Part shown: positions 51,953 to 60,548 of the stretch, in pieces | How positions within the stretch are numbered: the first letter of the stretch is position 1 | How the letters are laid out: each line of letters opens with the position of its first letter | NCBI GenBank assembly: GCA_046704385.1 | Contig: JBJKSB010000055.1 | Location: 18,709-82,708, forward strand | DNA length: 64,000 nucleotides | Reading direction: 5' to 3' | Source of the DNA: GH45 sp046704385 | Lineage (GTDB): Bacteria > Bacteroidota > Bacteroidia > Bacteroidales > SZUA-534 | Notes under the pieces: model-generated | Told to the model about the DNA's origin: nothing | Databases searched by the model: none | Seen by the model: only the letters and a program-made list of their open reading frames with translations | Position numbers and translations under genes: made by a program

Positions 51953-52873
51953 TTAGTTTTGGTATTTTCGCTCCATTAATTTTACAAATCCGTAAATAAA
52001 CTTATTTACGGGTGTATCAATTCCAAGTTCCTTACCAAACCGGACAACAGTTCCATTCTGATATTCAATCTCCGAGGGCTTACCACCCAGTACATCTCTT
52101 GATAACGATGATCGGGCATTAGCAGGATAACTGTCGACAGTAGCCAAAGATTTTTCAACAATATCAGCTTCCAGGTTTACATTTCTGGCTTTTGCTATAG
52201 TGCTCACCTCAGTCAACGAATCGATAATCATTTTCCTGATTTCAGGGGTTTCCCGTAGTAATCCATAACCTGCATCCGCAATGGTTCCAAATCCACTTAA
52301 ACAAATCAGGATGAACTTTCTCCATACGGCTGCTTCAATATCGTCCGATAAGGTGCAAGTAATTCCGGCATCAATAAACAGTTTTTCCAGTTTAGTTGTA
52401 CGTTCCGTAACCGTTTTGTCAGTTTCACCAAAAATAATGGTGGGTTCAAATCCGGTGTGATTAATAACGCCGGGAGATTCAATGCTGCTAAAAATCATGC
52501 ACAAGCCTCCCATTATCTGACCTTTATCGAAATATTCACTTAATTCATCCACGGCCAAAACTCCATTTTGCAAGGGTAAAATTATGGCCCTTTTATTAAG
52601 GCTTTGACTCAATTCTTTCGCAACTCCCTTGACCTGCCATGCTTTTACACCTAAAATAATGAGTTCACAATCGGCTAAATCACTTAAATCTTCAGAGGCG
52701 TTTGCCGGATTTATAAGAATATCGCCGTTTATACTTTTTACCCATAGGCCATTATCCTTAATGGCCTTTAAATGATTGCCCCGGGCAATAAAAGTAACGG
52801 GGTTTCCGGATGCAGCCATTCTGGCACCAAAGTATCCACCCACGCCGCCAGTTCCAATAATTCCAATCTTCAT
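51953..52873 (-). CDS. panE: 2-dehydropantoate 2-reductase family protein
   Basis: The 306-residue protein has the N-terminal Rossmann motif IGIIGTGGVGGYFGARMAAS, then VTFIARGNHLKAIKDNGLWV, LGVKAWQVKGVAKEL, ILPLQNGVLAVDEL and a helical C-terminal domain with AAVWRKFILICLSGFGTIAD (the lysine at the catalytic position) and RSSLSRDVLGGKPSEIEY. These fit ketopantoate reductase, which makes pantoate with NADPH for coenzyme A. It starts 10 bases after the CbiO gene, so it is read from the metal transporter operon; some family members instead reduce other 2-keto acids. Cytoplasmic. Confidence 0.85.
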   Translation of the reverse strand: MKIGIIGTGGVGGYFGARMAASGNPVTFIARGNHLKAIKDNGLWVKSINGDILINPANASEDLSDLADCELIILGVKAWQVKGVAKELSQSLNKRAIILPLQNGVLAVDELSEYFDKGQIMGGLCMIFSSIESPGVINHTGFEPTIIFGETDKTVTERTTKLEKLFIDAGITCTLSDDIEAAVWRKFILICLSGFGTIADAGYGLLRETPEIRKMIIDSLTEVSTIAKARNVNLEADIVEKSLATVDSYPANARSSLSRDVLGGKPSEIEYQNGTVVRFGKELGIDTPVNKFIYGFVKLMERKYQN

Positions 52874-52883
52874 AGCAATATTT

Positions 52884-53708
52884 TTAATGTTTGTGGTTAT
52901 GATGGTGATGAAATAAATAATCTGTAATTAAATGTTTATGAACTGTTTCATCATGTTTGTGAGGATATTCGCTTATAAGGTTTGCCCGAATGAGCAAATC
53001 GCTGTCGGATAAAATTTCCTCACTGGTCCCCACTTTTTCAACGGTATGTTTTTCGGATAAAACAACTACCCGGGATTGAAAATGGTCCACCAGTTCAAGG
53101 TGATGTGTAGCAATAATAATGGTTTTACCAGCCTGGTTTAAGCGAAAAATAAGATCAATAATAAAAGCCCCTGTTTTTGGATCGAGGCCACTCATGGGTT
53201 CATCGAATATTAAAATATCAGGGTTCATGGTGAGGATTGAACCTATGGAAACACGCTTTTTTTCACCACCCGAAAGCATGTAGGTGGGCCGGTCTATTAA
53301 TTCTGATATATTTAGCATGGCGGCTATTTCATTGGCGCGTGAAAGAGCATCGTCCTTTGAATAACCCAGTTGTAAGGTACCGAAAATAAGTTCATCTAAA
53401 ACTGTAGGGCAGAACAATTGCGCATCAGAATTCTGAAAAACATAACCAATTGATGCCCTGAACTTTTTGTTAAAATGTGCATCCTTCAGAACTTTTTCGG
53501 TAATAATATCTCCTTTAAAAAATAAGTTGCCATCGGTAGCACTGATTAGTCCGCAAAGTAAATGCAACAAAGTTGATTTGCCACTGCCATTAGCCCCGAT
53601 TATGGATAAAATTTCGCCTTCGTTCACTGATAAATTGATATCGGCTAAAGCGTTTCGGTTTTGGTTGTACTTAAAACCTACCTTTTGTAAAGTAAAAATC
53701 TCAGGCAT
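52884..53708 (-). CDS. cbiO: ECF transporter ATPase (CbiO-like) with His-rich tail
   Basis: The 274-residue ABC ATPase shows Walker A GANGSGKSTLLHLLCG, a Q-loop (VFQNSDAQLFCPTVLDE), the signature LSGGEKKRVSIGS, Walker B ILIFDEPMSGLDP and the H-loop IIATHHLEL. The end contains a histidine-rich stretch (HKHDETVHKHLITDYL, then FHHHHNHKH), which is expected for nickel or cobalt handling. It powers uptake with CbiQ and CbiM. Its start overlaps the CbiQ gene by 8 bases. Confidence 0.92.
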   Translation of the reverse strand: MPEIFTLQKVGFKYNQNRNALADINLSVNEGEILSIIGANGSGKSTLLHLLCGLISATDGNLFFKGDIITEKVLKDAHFNKKFRASIGYVFQNSDAQLFCPTVLDELIFGTLQLGYSKDDALSRANEIAAMLNISELIDRPTYMLSGGEKKRVSIGSILTMNPDILIFDEPMSGLDPKTGAFIIDLIFRLNQAGKTIIIATHHLELVDHFQSRVVVLSEKHTVEKVGTSEEILSDSDLLIRANLISEYPHKHDETVHKHLITDYLFHHHHNHKH

Positions 53709-54630
53709 AAATTAAATTTAGAACGACAATGGAAGTCATGAGTAAAATACTAATGCTAATAAAATAATAATCAATTTGTTTCAATTTGTCGAAATAATAA
53801 ATCTTAAATGTACCATCAAATCCGCGTGCAACCATCGATTGGTAGGTCAACTCGTAACGCTCCCACGATTTTTGGAATAAATAGCCTATACGACCAGCTA
53901 TTAAATTTTCAGCCTCAATAACCGACCCCCTGTTCCACCAACGCATCTTCAACGAAAAATAAGTTTCCTCAACTGTTTTTGACAGTACAAAAATATATTT
54001 ATAACTCATGGTAAGCGTAAGTAAAAAAACTCCCGGAATCTTAAACCATGACAGCGATTTAATGATATTTTCAAAAGTAGTTGTAGCTGTTACAAGTAAA
54101 ACCAGGGCAACCGAATTCATAACTTTAAAAGTTAATTTTAAAACAAGCCAGACTCCTTCACGTGTAATGTAAATTTCTTTGGGGATTTTATAAATCCACC
54201 ATTGATGTTCTTTTGAAAAAGTTAATAGGGTAATTAAAGGCTGTCCATTAGTAAAAATATTGAGACATGCCGGAACAAATATCAAAAAGCCAAAAACCAG
54301 GCCTATTAATGCAACTTTTTTGTACAATCTTGTCAGTTTTATCCCGGATACAATACCTGTTAAAAATATTATTGAACACAGAGTAAACTGAGCTGCAATA
54401 TTATGAGTCAGGTTTATAATTACGATAAAACCTATCATGAAAAAAACTTTAACCCTGGAGTCGACAGATTGGAGTAACCCCGGTTTTTTTGAAGTATGAT
54501 AATGAGTAAATGAAGTGGTGATAAATGAGGCCGTATTTTTCATTGTTTTATCAATGAAAGACAATTTATATTTTACCGGCTCATTTTCTGATGGGGTTTT
54601 CTCTTTCTGTAAAAGAAATTCTGGTATCAT
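53701..54630 (-). CDS. cbiQ: ECF transporter transmembrane protein (CbiQ-like)
   Basis: The 309-residue protein has about five membrane helices (MIGFIVIINLTHNIAAQFTL near 76-95 and others) and the CbiQ coupling motifs: MRWWNRGSVIEAENLIAGR near residue 220 and QSMVARGFDGTFKI (A-R-G family motif) near 253. An extended N-terminal arm (about 1-60) precedes the first helix. It joins the ATPase to the CbiM substrate protein in the inner membrane. It overlaps PDGLE and CbiO genes by 4 and 8 bases. Confidence 0.88.
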   Translation of the reverse strand: MIPEFLLQKEKTPSENEPVKYKLSFIDKTMKNTASFITTSFTHYHTSKKPGLLQSVDSRVKVFFMIGFIVIINLTHNIAAQFTLCSIIFLTGIVSGIKLTRLYKKVALIGLVFGFLIFVPACLNIFTNGQPLITLLTFSKEHQWWIYKIPKEIYITREGVWLVLKLTFKVMNSVALVLLVTATTTFENIIKSLSWFKIPGVFLLTLTMSYKYIFVLSKTVEETYFSLKMRWWNRGSVIEAENLIAGRIGYLFQKSWERYELTYQSMVARGFDGTFKIYYFDKLKQIDYYFISISILLMTSIVVLNLIYA

Positions 54631-54962
54631 TCTTCTGATTTTCGGAATAGAAATTTAGAAGCTCCTAATGTAAGTAAAAATATGATGCCTGTTCCGATAA
54701 GTCCCGAAATAATGTAACTGACAGAATTTTTAGAAAGGGAATCGTCATCTTTCCCCAAACTATAATCGGGAACGGGAGCATTGTAAATTCCAGCATCATT
54801 CTTCATTCCTTTGGGTTCATGCCCTGTTTGTTCTGTTACTGATTCAACTGACCATTCGCCCCAGGCATCGCCTGCATTAAAATAATGAGGTAAAATTAAA
54901 CCCAGTGGAGTCAGAATGATGAGTAGTGCAATGAATATTAGGTATTTCTTGAATGGTTTCAT
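54627..54962 (-). CDS. PDGLE-domain protein (CbiN-like component)
   Basis: The 111-residue protein has an N-terminal membrane helix (YLIFIALLIILTPLGLILPH, about 6-25), a periplasmic loop (GDAWGEWSVESVTEQTGHEP to PDYSLG, about 30-75) and a second helix near 88-104. This is the layout of PDGLE proteins, which take the place of CbiN in nickel and cobalt ECF transporters. The overlap with cbiQ (ATGA) supports the assignment. The actual PDGLE pentapeptide is not obvious, which is common in the family. Confidence 0.72.
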   Translation of the reverse strand: MKPFKKYLIFIALLIILTPLGLILPHYFNAGDAWGEWSVESVTEQTGHEPKGMKNDAGIYNAPVPDYSLGKDDDSLSKNSVSYIISGLIGTGIIFLLTLGASKFLFRKSEE

Positions 54963-55033
54963 TGGATTTATTTTTAAATTTTAATTCCAAATAATTTCAC
55001 CTCTATAATCCTCCCGATAAATCGGGACTGGCT

Positions 55034-55093
55034 CTCAAGGGGATACTGTTTCAATTCAGCATCAGTGACAACTTGAAACAGTCCTCCCTTGAG
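55034..55093. repeat. imperfect 21-bp inverted repeat
   Basis: CTCAAGGGGATACTGTTTCAA (55034-55054; first 20 bases shared in pattern) pairs with the complement of 55073-55093 at 18 of 21 positions around an 18-base loop. It sits between the CbiM and PDGLE genes, inside an otherwise tight operon, and may be a decayed repeat or an attenuating hairpin. Confidence 0.45.
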
Positions 55094-55144
55094 GAAGGTA
55101 GTGAGGGTGAATCGATTATGATTGAACATTTGCCAGTGCATATA

Positions 55145-55819
55145 TTATTTTAAAACCTCAATTAAATCTTTATGGTTTTTATAGAAATATCGGAATATTA
55201 ATACGGTAACAATCGCTTCAACAAAACCAAAAACCAACAAATGCTCGATGGCCATTGCCGGTACCGCAACACTTAATGGGTATGGAGAATAAAGCGGATT
55301 TCCATCGGCACCGGTAGCAATTATGGGTTGAATACCAAACTCAACAGCTGTTACCAATGCTGCAGCATTCAAACTAATATAACCGGCAAAAAAAGCCGCC
55401 ACGCTGTTTCGAGATTTTGAAGCATGTTTACCCGAAATTAATTTAAAAACATACCATGAAACAAAAGGAATTACCAATGCCATATTAAAACAATTGGCCC
55501 CAATGGCAGTAATGCCACCGTCACCAAAAACAAATGCCTGAATAATAAGAGCAACAGATACGGCGACAAACGAAACCCAGGGCCCGAACAGCAAAGCAAT
55601 TATTGCGGCACCCACAGCATGACCCGTGGTTCCACCAGGAATGGGAACATTAAACATCATGATTAAAAATGAAAAAGCTGCCGCCATACCTAAAAATGGC
55701 ACCAGCTTTTTATCAACTTTTTCTTTTACTTTCTTTACAGCTATGGCAGTTGAAGCAATAAATACTCCATAAAGCGGTACATAGGTTTGTGGGCTTAGAT
55801 AACCATCGGGAATGTGCAT
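55145..55819 (-). CDS. cbiM: nickel/cobalt ECF transporter substrate-capture protein CbiM
   Basis: The 224-residue protein starts MHIPDGYLSP, the N-terminal metal-binding sequence of CbiM (the His at position 2 and the free N-terminus coordinate metal). About six membrane helices follow, with MMFNVPIPGGTTGHAVGAAI near residue 54 and FGDGGITAIGANCFNMAL near 97, both strongly conserved in the family. It captures Ni2+ or Co2+ for import. Downstream genes follow in the order PDGLE, cbiQ, cbiO. Confidence 0.93.
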   Translation of the reverse strand: MHIPDGYLSPQTYVPLYGVFIASTAIAVKKVKEKVDKKLVPFLGMAAAFSFLIMMFNVPIPGGTTGHAVGAAIIALLFGPWVSFVAVSVALIIQAFVFGDGGITAIGANCFNMALVIPFVSWYVFKLISGKHASKSRNSVAAFFAGYISLNAAALVTAVEFGIQPIIATGADGNPLYSPYPLSVAVPAMAIEHLLVFGFVEAIVTVLIFRYFYKNHKDLIEVLK

Positions 55820-55842
55820 AAACTATCCTTAAGTAATTAATA

Positions 55843-56967
55843 CTATTTTGATATTGAAACTCTTAAAAATCCTGCAAAAGCATTATCCAACCCCTGGTTT
55901 GCACCCGGATGAATAATGTAATGAATTACCGGCTGAACTGTTATATAGTCACCAAAAGCAAACGAATAGTTTAACTCTAAATCGCATTCATATGTTTTAT
56001 CGAATAGCCTGGAATAAGCTATGCCGGTTGCCAGACAATCATCGGGACGCTTATCAATTAACCCGGTAAAATTTAATCCTGCTCCCAAATAAGTGGTATT
56101 AAAATTTACTTTTGAAGGGAAATAACCCAACTGGCCAAAAAGACCTATTGTTCGTGAGCCATTTTCGTAAACCTGCTTATCTATAATTCCATAAAATCCA
56201 AAATTTCCCTTTTCTGTTGTTAATGTATCATCAATATCATTGAATTCAGCCGTATGATAAAAACCGCCAATTTTAATACTGGTCAGTTTATCAGCACCCG
56301 AATTATATTCAATTTCATCTACTGTTACCAAGCCTTCCTCAGCTGAAATGGGCCAATTTAAGTTGTGCGGGTCGTTGTCAAGAGAACCTGCATCACCATC
56401 AAACAAACTGGTTCGGAGCATAATATTATCATTAATATTAAACAGGGCTGCTACTGCCAGGGCCGTTTTGGGATAAATAGGAACACCAAAATTAAGCGGA
56501 AATGTGCTAATAATCCCAAATGAACTATTTGTTAACGCTCCGCCATATTCGCTGGTACAAAACTCTTCGTTCAAATCCTGTAGCCCAATAATAAACGTCA
56601 TTTTTGATATTTTTTGCCGGAAATACAATTTTTCCAGAAAGGTATAATTCCCATTTTCAATATTAGATACAATTTGCAAATCACCAATATAATCACCCGA
56701 TAAAAGGCTTCCATGCGTATTCATTATTTCGGCATAAAATTCACCCCCATTCCACAATTTATCGCTACGCACCAGTAATCCGGCATGAACAAGGCCCAAA
56801 TAGACGTTGCCCTTTTTAATACCGCCGGTAAAATTACGCCCGGCATCAAATGTATAACCGGCATTCCATTCCACAGATTTATTCGAAACACTGTCAGTGT
56901 TTTGGCTAAATACACTTTGGGAAAATGCACAGCCCATTGAAATTAAAAAAATTACACCCTTTTTCAT
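55843..56967 (-). CDS. OprB-like carbohydrate/solute porin
   Basis: The 374-residue protein has a signal peptide (MKKGVIFLISMGCAFSQSVF) and a beta-barrel pattern with alternating strands: WNAGYTFDAGRNFTGGIKKG, MTFIIGLQDLNEEF (the conserved Asp/Asn loop), FGVPIYPKTALAVAALFNIN, and RTIGLFGQLGYFPSKVNFNT to the C-terminal VSISK. It resembles OprB family porins of the outer membrane. It lies 23 bases before cbiM on the same strand, so it may admit a metal complex or other solute for the CbiMQO system. That coupling is an inference from gene order. Confidence 0.82.
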   Translation of the reverse strand: MKKGVIFLISMGCAFSQSVFSQNTDSVSNKSVEWNAGYTFDAGRNFTGGIKKGNVYLGLVHAGLLVRSDKLWNGGEFYAEIMNTHGSLLSGDYIGDLQIVSNIENGNYTFLEKLYFRQKISKMTFIIGLQDLNEEFCTSEYGGALTNSSFGIISTFPLNFGVPIYPKTALAVAALFNINDNIMLRTSLFDGDAGSLDNDPHNLNWPISAEEGLVTVDEIEYNSGADKLTSIKIGGFYHTAEFNDIDDTLTTEKGNFGFYGIIDKQVYENGSRTIGLFGQLGYFPSKVNFNTTYLGAGLNFTGLIDKRPDDCLATGIAYSRLFDKTYECDLELNYSFAFGDYITVQPVIHYIIHPGANQGLDNAFAGFLRVSISK

Positions 56968-57013
56968 TGTGTCACCTTTGTTGATTTATGTGTTACTAAA
57001 CTAATGAATAAAT

Positions 57014-57355
57014 TTACATAAACCAAGCATTAAAGCGGCTAAGTTGATGATTTGCTTGTTTCTCTATCCTTGTTGAAAAACCGGAACCTAAATCTATTTG
57101 TCCCTTAATTCTTGTGAATATAGCAGCCATACAAATTAGTATTCCAAGCCAAAAGGTAAAAAGATGAATGCTTTTTTGGAAAAACGAAAATTCAAATGGA
57201 GCAGAAGTCAGATTCAAAATGAATGATATCAATATGGGTAAATACGTTTTATCTGTGCTTTTTGAAAACAATATGGTTTTGGAATTTTTTTGAAGTGTAA
57301 TGTCCAATAGGCCGTAAATGCCTACAAGCAATACATATACATTAATTATTTTCAT
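57014..57355 (-). pseudogene. truncated isoprenylcysteine carboxyl methyltransferase-like membrane protein
   Basis: The 113-residue frame has two or three membrane helices (KIINVYVLLVGIYGLLDITL, YLPILISFILNLTSAPF, FTFWLGILICMAAIFT). A segment GQIDLGSGFSTRIEKQANHQ then resembles the region leading into the catalytic ENHQL...RHP part of this family. It stops after SRFNAWFM, before the catalytic half. The 46 bases to the porin gene hold no continuation, so the C-terminal half is lost. Family assignment is moderate; a genuine short membrane protein remains possible. Confidence 0.5.
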
Positions 57356-57427
57356 ATTTTTAATTTTATAATATTACAGCCAACGGCTCACAAATAATCA
57401 AAATTTGTAATAGTCTGTTTTTAATTT

Positions 57428-58075
57428 TTATTTTAAAAAGCCAATCCTCTTGATGGTATCAACCAATATCGAAGATTTATCAGGATTTTCCAGGGCCGGA
57501 ATCCATTTGCTATAAAACCAGTCAAGATAACTCTGGTATCCTTTTCCCTTCCAGTGGGTAAAAAGTTCTAATTCAGGGTTGTTGTATTCATTTATCATTG
57601 AAACTAATTCAGCTTGTGCATAATCATTGTACTTCCCATGGTGAACTATATGTTTTTTATCAATTCTTGATTTTGGAGCTATATTTAAATCTTTTGGATA
57701 ACCAAGACACAAATAAAGCAACGGGAAACATCCAGTTTCAGGTATATTAAAAATCCCGAAAATTTTATTTAAGTCCCGCGTATAAGTATCATTGGTTACC
57801 AAGTATCCGGTCCCCAACGAATTAGCAGCTACAACTGCATTCTCAATCGCTAAACTTACGTCAATTGCACCTGTCAGGAAAGGTTGAAAATGATCAAATG
57901 CCAAATCTTTCTGCAGATATTCTTTATTGTATTGTTCATTTACCCATGCTATTAATTCTTTTCTTCGAAAATTAATCTGTTCGAATTTATCTATTTTTTT
58001 AATTTCTTGTACCTTCGGAATAGGTAATAAAAAATAAACGTTGTTACTAATTAATGAAAAAAGTTGAATTGCCAA
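57428..58075 (-). pseudogene. nitroreductase-like protein lacking its N-terminus
   Basis: The 215-residue frame (TTG start) contains the central and C-terminal nitroreductase parts: FLTGAIDVSLAIENAVVAAN, SLGTGYLVTNDTYTRDLNKI and CFPLLYLCLGYPKDLNIAPK, the last being the conserved strand-Gly-Tyr-Pro. The N-terminal RRSxR FMN-binding segment is absent; reading upstream gives only about 18 more open codons before a stop, inside the divergent cyclophilin promoter. It is therefore probably a remnant of an FMN-dependent NAD(P)H nitroreductase. It could be expressed as a shortened protein, but FMN binding would be impaired. Confidence 0.6.
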
Positions 58076-58108
58076 TTGTAGATTAAAAACACCTAAATTT
58101 TGGATAAC

Positions 58109-58699
58109 ATGAATAAAACCGTCATTTCATTTATCATAGTTCTTTTCACATCCTCCTTTATAACAAAGGCACAAATTGTAAAAATTGAAATAAAAACCGA
58201 ATTGGGTTCTATCATTGCGGAGTTGTATCCGGAAAAAGCTCCTGTTACATGCGCCAATTTTTTAAAATATATCCAAAACAATAAGTTTGCAGGAGCCACC
58301 TTTTATCGGGTTGTAAGGCCTGATAATCAACCCCAAAATAAAATTAAAATTGAAGTTATACAGGGAGGCCTGGAATTTTCCGAAAATAAATTCCAGTACC
58401 CGCCGATAATACACGAAACGACCAATAAAACCGGAATTTTACATAAAGACGGCACTTTATCCATGGCCCGGAATGAGCCGGGATCAGCATGTTCAGAGTT
58501 TTTTATTTGTATTGGCGACCAGCCTGAATTAGATTTTGGCGGGAAAAGGAACCCTGATGGTCAGGGTTTTTCAGCCTTTGGAAAAGTTGTGCAAGGTATG
58601 GATGTGGTTAAAAAAATTCAACAACTTAAAGATAAACAGCAAATGCTTGAAGAACAAGTAAAAATTCAATTTGTCTCTGTTCTAGGAGAACAAAATTAG
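58109..58699 (+). CDS. secreted peptidyl-prolyl cis-trans isomerase (cyclophilin type)
   Basis: Read from ATG 58109 (196 residues), it has a signal peptide (VISFIIVLFTSSFITKAQ). The cyclophilin domain shows IKTELGSIIAELYPEKAPVT, CANFLKYIQNNKFAGATFYR (catalytic Arg in F-Y-R), LSMARNEPGSACSEFFICIG and GQGFSAFGKVVQGMDVVKKI. It should speed proline isomerisation in the periplasm. The usual tryptophan that contacts cyclosporin is absent, as in many bacterial forms. Its own promoter lies in the gap from the nitroreductase remnant. Confidence 0.9.
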   Translation: MNKTVISFIIVLFTSSFITKAQIVKIEIKTELGSIIAELYPEKAPVTCANFLKYIQNNKFAGATFYRVVRPDNQPQNKIKIEVIQGGLEFSENKFQYPPIIHETTNKTGILHKDGTLSMARNEPGSACSEFFICIGDQPELDFGGKRNPDGQGFSAFGKVVQGMDVVKKIQQLKDKQQMLEEQVKIQFVSVLGEQN

Positions 58700-58744
58700 T
58701 GGAAATTTTATTTTGAACTCTATTAGAATTCTGTCAAAAGAAAA

Positions 58745-58769
58745 GGTTCAGTTGTAACACAACCGAACC
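58745..58769 (-). terminator. terminator of the cold-shock-domain gene
   Basis: GGTTC (58745-58749) and GTTGT (58751-58755) pair with ACAAC (58759-58763) and GAACC (58765-58769), with one mismatch and a 3-base loop. On the minus strand it is followed by TTTTCTTTT. It lies about 45 bases past the stop at 58816. Confidence 0.7.
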
Positions 58770-58815
58770 CTGCAAATATCATTTACACAAAATTTTGGAT
58801 AGTATCATAAAAGGC

Positions 58816-59259
58816 TTACAGCACTTTAACTTTCACCGCCTTTAACCCTTTGACTCCTTTTTCGGTTTCAAATTCAACCCGGGAACCGGTTTTTATATCA
58901 CCTTCACAATCGTTGATATGAACAAAAATTGATTCATTAGTTTCAGAGTCAACAATAAAACCAAAACCTTTGGTTTCATCGTAATTATTTACTCTGCCAT
59001 TTCGTATTTTATTATTGATACGGAACTCAGACTTTGGGATTCCAATTTCGATATTTTCAGCTTTAATTTCCTTTTTCTGTGTCAAATCCGGAGGTGTTGA
59101 GGAAATTACTCCGTTCTCATCAACCCAGGCTATCATATCATCAAGACCTTTTGTACCTTGTTCTTTTCTTTCAAGCCTGCGCTTTTCTTTTTCTTTACGC
59201 TTTTTTTCCTTTTTATTTCTTACTTCTTTTTTGCCGAATGTTTCTTTGGATCTTCCCAT
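58816..59259 (-). CDS. cold-shock-domain protein with basic N-terminal arm
   Basis: The 147-residue protein has a strongly basic, helical arm (about 1-36, RSKETFGKKEVRNKKEKKRK) and a linker (about 37-84). A C-terminal cold-shock domain follows: NGRVNNYDETKGFGFIVDSE (RNP1 K-G-F-G-F-I) and ESIFVHINDCEGD (RNP2 F-V-H-I). The domain binds single-stranded RNA or DNA; the arm should strengthen nucleic-acid binding. It stands 21 bases after the nitronate monooxygenase gene in the same direction as the small csp gene further upstream. It is the second cold-shock-domain gene within 1.8 kb. Confidence 0.87.
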   Translation of the reverse strand: MGRSKETFGKKEVRNKKEKKRKEKEKRRLERKEQGTKGLDDMIAWVDENGVISSTPPDLTQKKEIKAENIEIGIPKSEFRINNKIRNGRVNNYDETKGFGFIVDSETNESIFVHINDCEGDIKTGSRVEFETEKGVKGLKAVKVKVL

Positions 59260-59279
59260 TCAAAATTTGTTTTTTTTAG

Positions 59280-60347
59280 TTATTTGCTATTATAAAATTC
59301 ATTTTTCAGTCGCTCAAATACTTCTTTTACTGTTGTAATGGCTTTAATATTATATCCTTTGGCCCCGGAAAATGCGAATCCTGATTCAAATTTACCATAA
59401 TATGCTGATAATAAAGCTTCCGCAATACAATAACTGGTTATTTTATGATTACATGATTTTATGCAATTGTATTTACAGTTCTTCGGCCGTCTCTCTCCGC
59501 GTTCGGCAGCCAGCAGAAAATCATTTTCAATGGCTCTTCCCGGAAGGCCAACCGGACTTTTAATAAGCCGTATCTTTTTTTGTACGGTATCAATAAAAGC
59601 CTGTTTGAAATTAATTGAGGCATCACATTCCTGGGTTGGTATAAAACTGGTACCCAGCTGGACAGCAGAAGCACCCAGATTAAAAAGTTTATTAATTTCA
59701 CCACCTGATGTAACCCCACCACCGGCAATAATAGGTATTTCCCTTTTATAGGAATCTTTTAAATCTTTAGCAACCTGCAATACATCCTGAACAATTGTAT
59801 GAAGATTGAACTTATTTGTTTCTAAATCGCTTTGGCTAAATCCCAAATGCCCTCCGGCTTCCGGTCCCTCCACCACAAAGGCATCAGGCAAATAATTATA
59901 ATTTTGCAACCATTTTTTTGCAATTAAAAGCGCAGCCCTTCCCGACGAAACAATGGGAACCAGTTTTGTGGAGCTCCCGCTGGTTTTAAACTTTGGTAAA
60001 TCCAACGGCAGACCGGCACCAGAAAAAATTATATCAATTTTTTCCTTTATTGAAGTCTGTACCAAATCGCTAAAATTAGAAAGGACGGTCATAATATTCA
60101 CTGCTATGACACCGGTTGATAACTCACGTGCCCTGCGAATTTCCCGAATCAATCCATCTATATTATTTTGTCTGAAAGACTTATCCGGAGTTCCATGGAT
60201 CATACCAGTTCCAACGGCAGCAATTGTGCCAACTCCACCTTCTCTTGCAACTGCAGAAGCCAGGCTTGACATGGAAATTCCAATACCCATTCCTCCCTGA
60301 ACTATGGGAACCGGTATGGTTAAATCTCCGATTTTAAATGATTTCAA
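59280..60347 (-). CDS. nitronate monooxygenase / 2-nitropropane dioxygenase-like flavoprotein
   Basis: The 355-residue TIM-barrel protein shows IPVPIVQGGMGIGISMSSLA at the start, GVIAVNIMTVLSNFSDLV, VVEGPEAGGHLGFS (the catalytic His in A-G-G-H) and IPIIAGGGVTSGGEINKLF plus GASAVQLGTSFI, the FMN phosphate-binding parts. The C-terminal segment contains five cysteines (NCKYNCIKSCNHKITSYC), unusual for the basic enzyme but found in some FabK-like relatives. It oxidises alkyl nitronates with FMN and O2, or, in related FabK, reduces enoyl-ACP; the sequence alone does not fully settle which. It starts 9 bases after csp. Confidence 0.87.
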   Translation of the reverse strand: MKSFKIGDLTIPVPIVQGGMGIGISMSSLASAVAREGGVGTIAAVGTGMIHGTPDKSFRQNNIDGLIREIRRARELSTGVIAVNIMTVLSNFSDLVQTSIKEKIDIIFSGAGLPLDLPKFKTSGSSTKLVPIVSSGRAALLIAKKWLQNYNYLPDAFVVEGPEAGGHLGFSQSDLETNKFNLHTIVQDVLQVAKDLKDSYKREIPIIAGGGVTSGGEINKLFNLGASAVQLGTSFIPTQECDASINFKQAFIDTVQKKIRLIKSPVGLPGRAIENDFLLAAERGERRPKNCKYNCIKSCNHKITSYCIAEALLSAYYGKFESGFAFSGAKGYNIKAITTVKEVFERLKNEFYNSK

Positions 60348-60356
60348 GTTCTTAAA

Positions 60357-60548
60357 TTATTTTACGTTAATAGCGACTTCACCTTTATCACCTTGTTTAA
60401 TATCAAAAGTTACCTTTTGACCCTCTGATAGACCACCATAGGGGCTTACTAGCCCCGAGTGATGTACAAAAACATCTTTTTTCCCTTCTGCCTCAATAAA
60501 ACCAAAACCCTTGATTTCATTATACCATTTCACAGTTCCTTCATTCAT
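60357..60548 (-). CDS. cold shock protein, CspA family
   Basis: The 63-residue protein is one cold-shock domain: MNEGTVKWYNEIKGFGFIEA (RNP1 KGFGFI), KKDVFVHHSGL (RNP2) and GQKVTFDIKQGDKGEVAIN. It is an RNA chaperone that melts RNA secondary structure, made strongly on cold shift in other bacteria. A promoter match lies at 60810-60840, giving a leader of about 255 bases, a trait of cold-regulated csp genes. The nitronate monooxygenase gene follows after 9 bases. Confidence 0.92.
   Translation of the reverse strand: MNEGTVKWYNEIKGFGFIEAEGKKDVFVHHSGLVSPYGGLSEGQKVTFDIKQGDKGEVAINVK

Noticed and set aside
58093..58299. 68-codon minus-strand frame inside the cyclophilin gene
   Set aside because: It is a shadow of the secreted cyclophilin, which has clear family motifs on the other strand.
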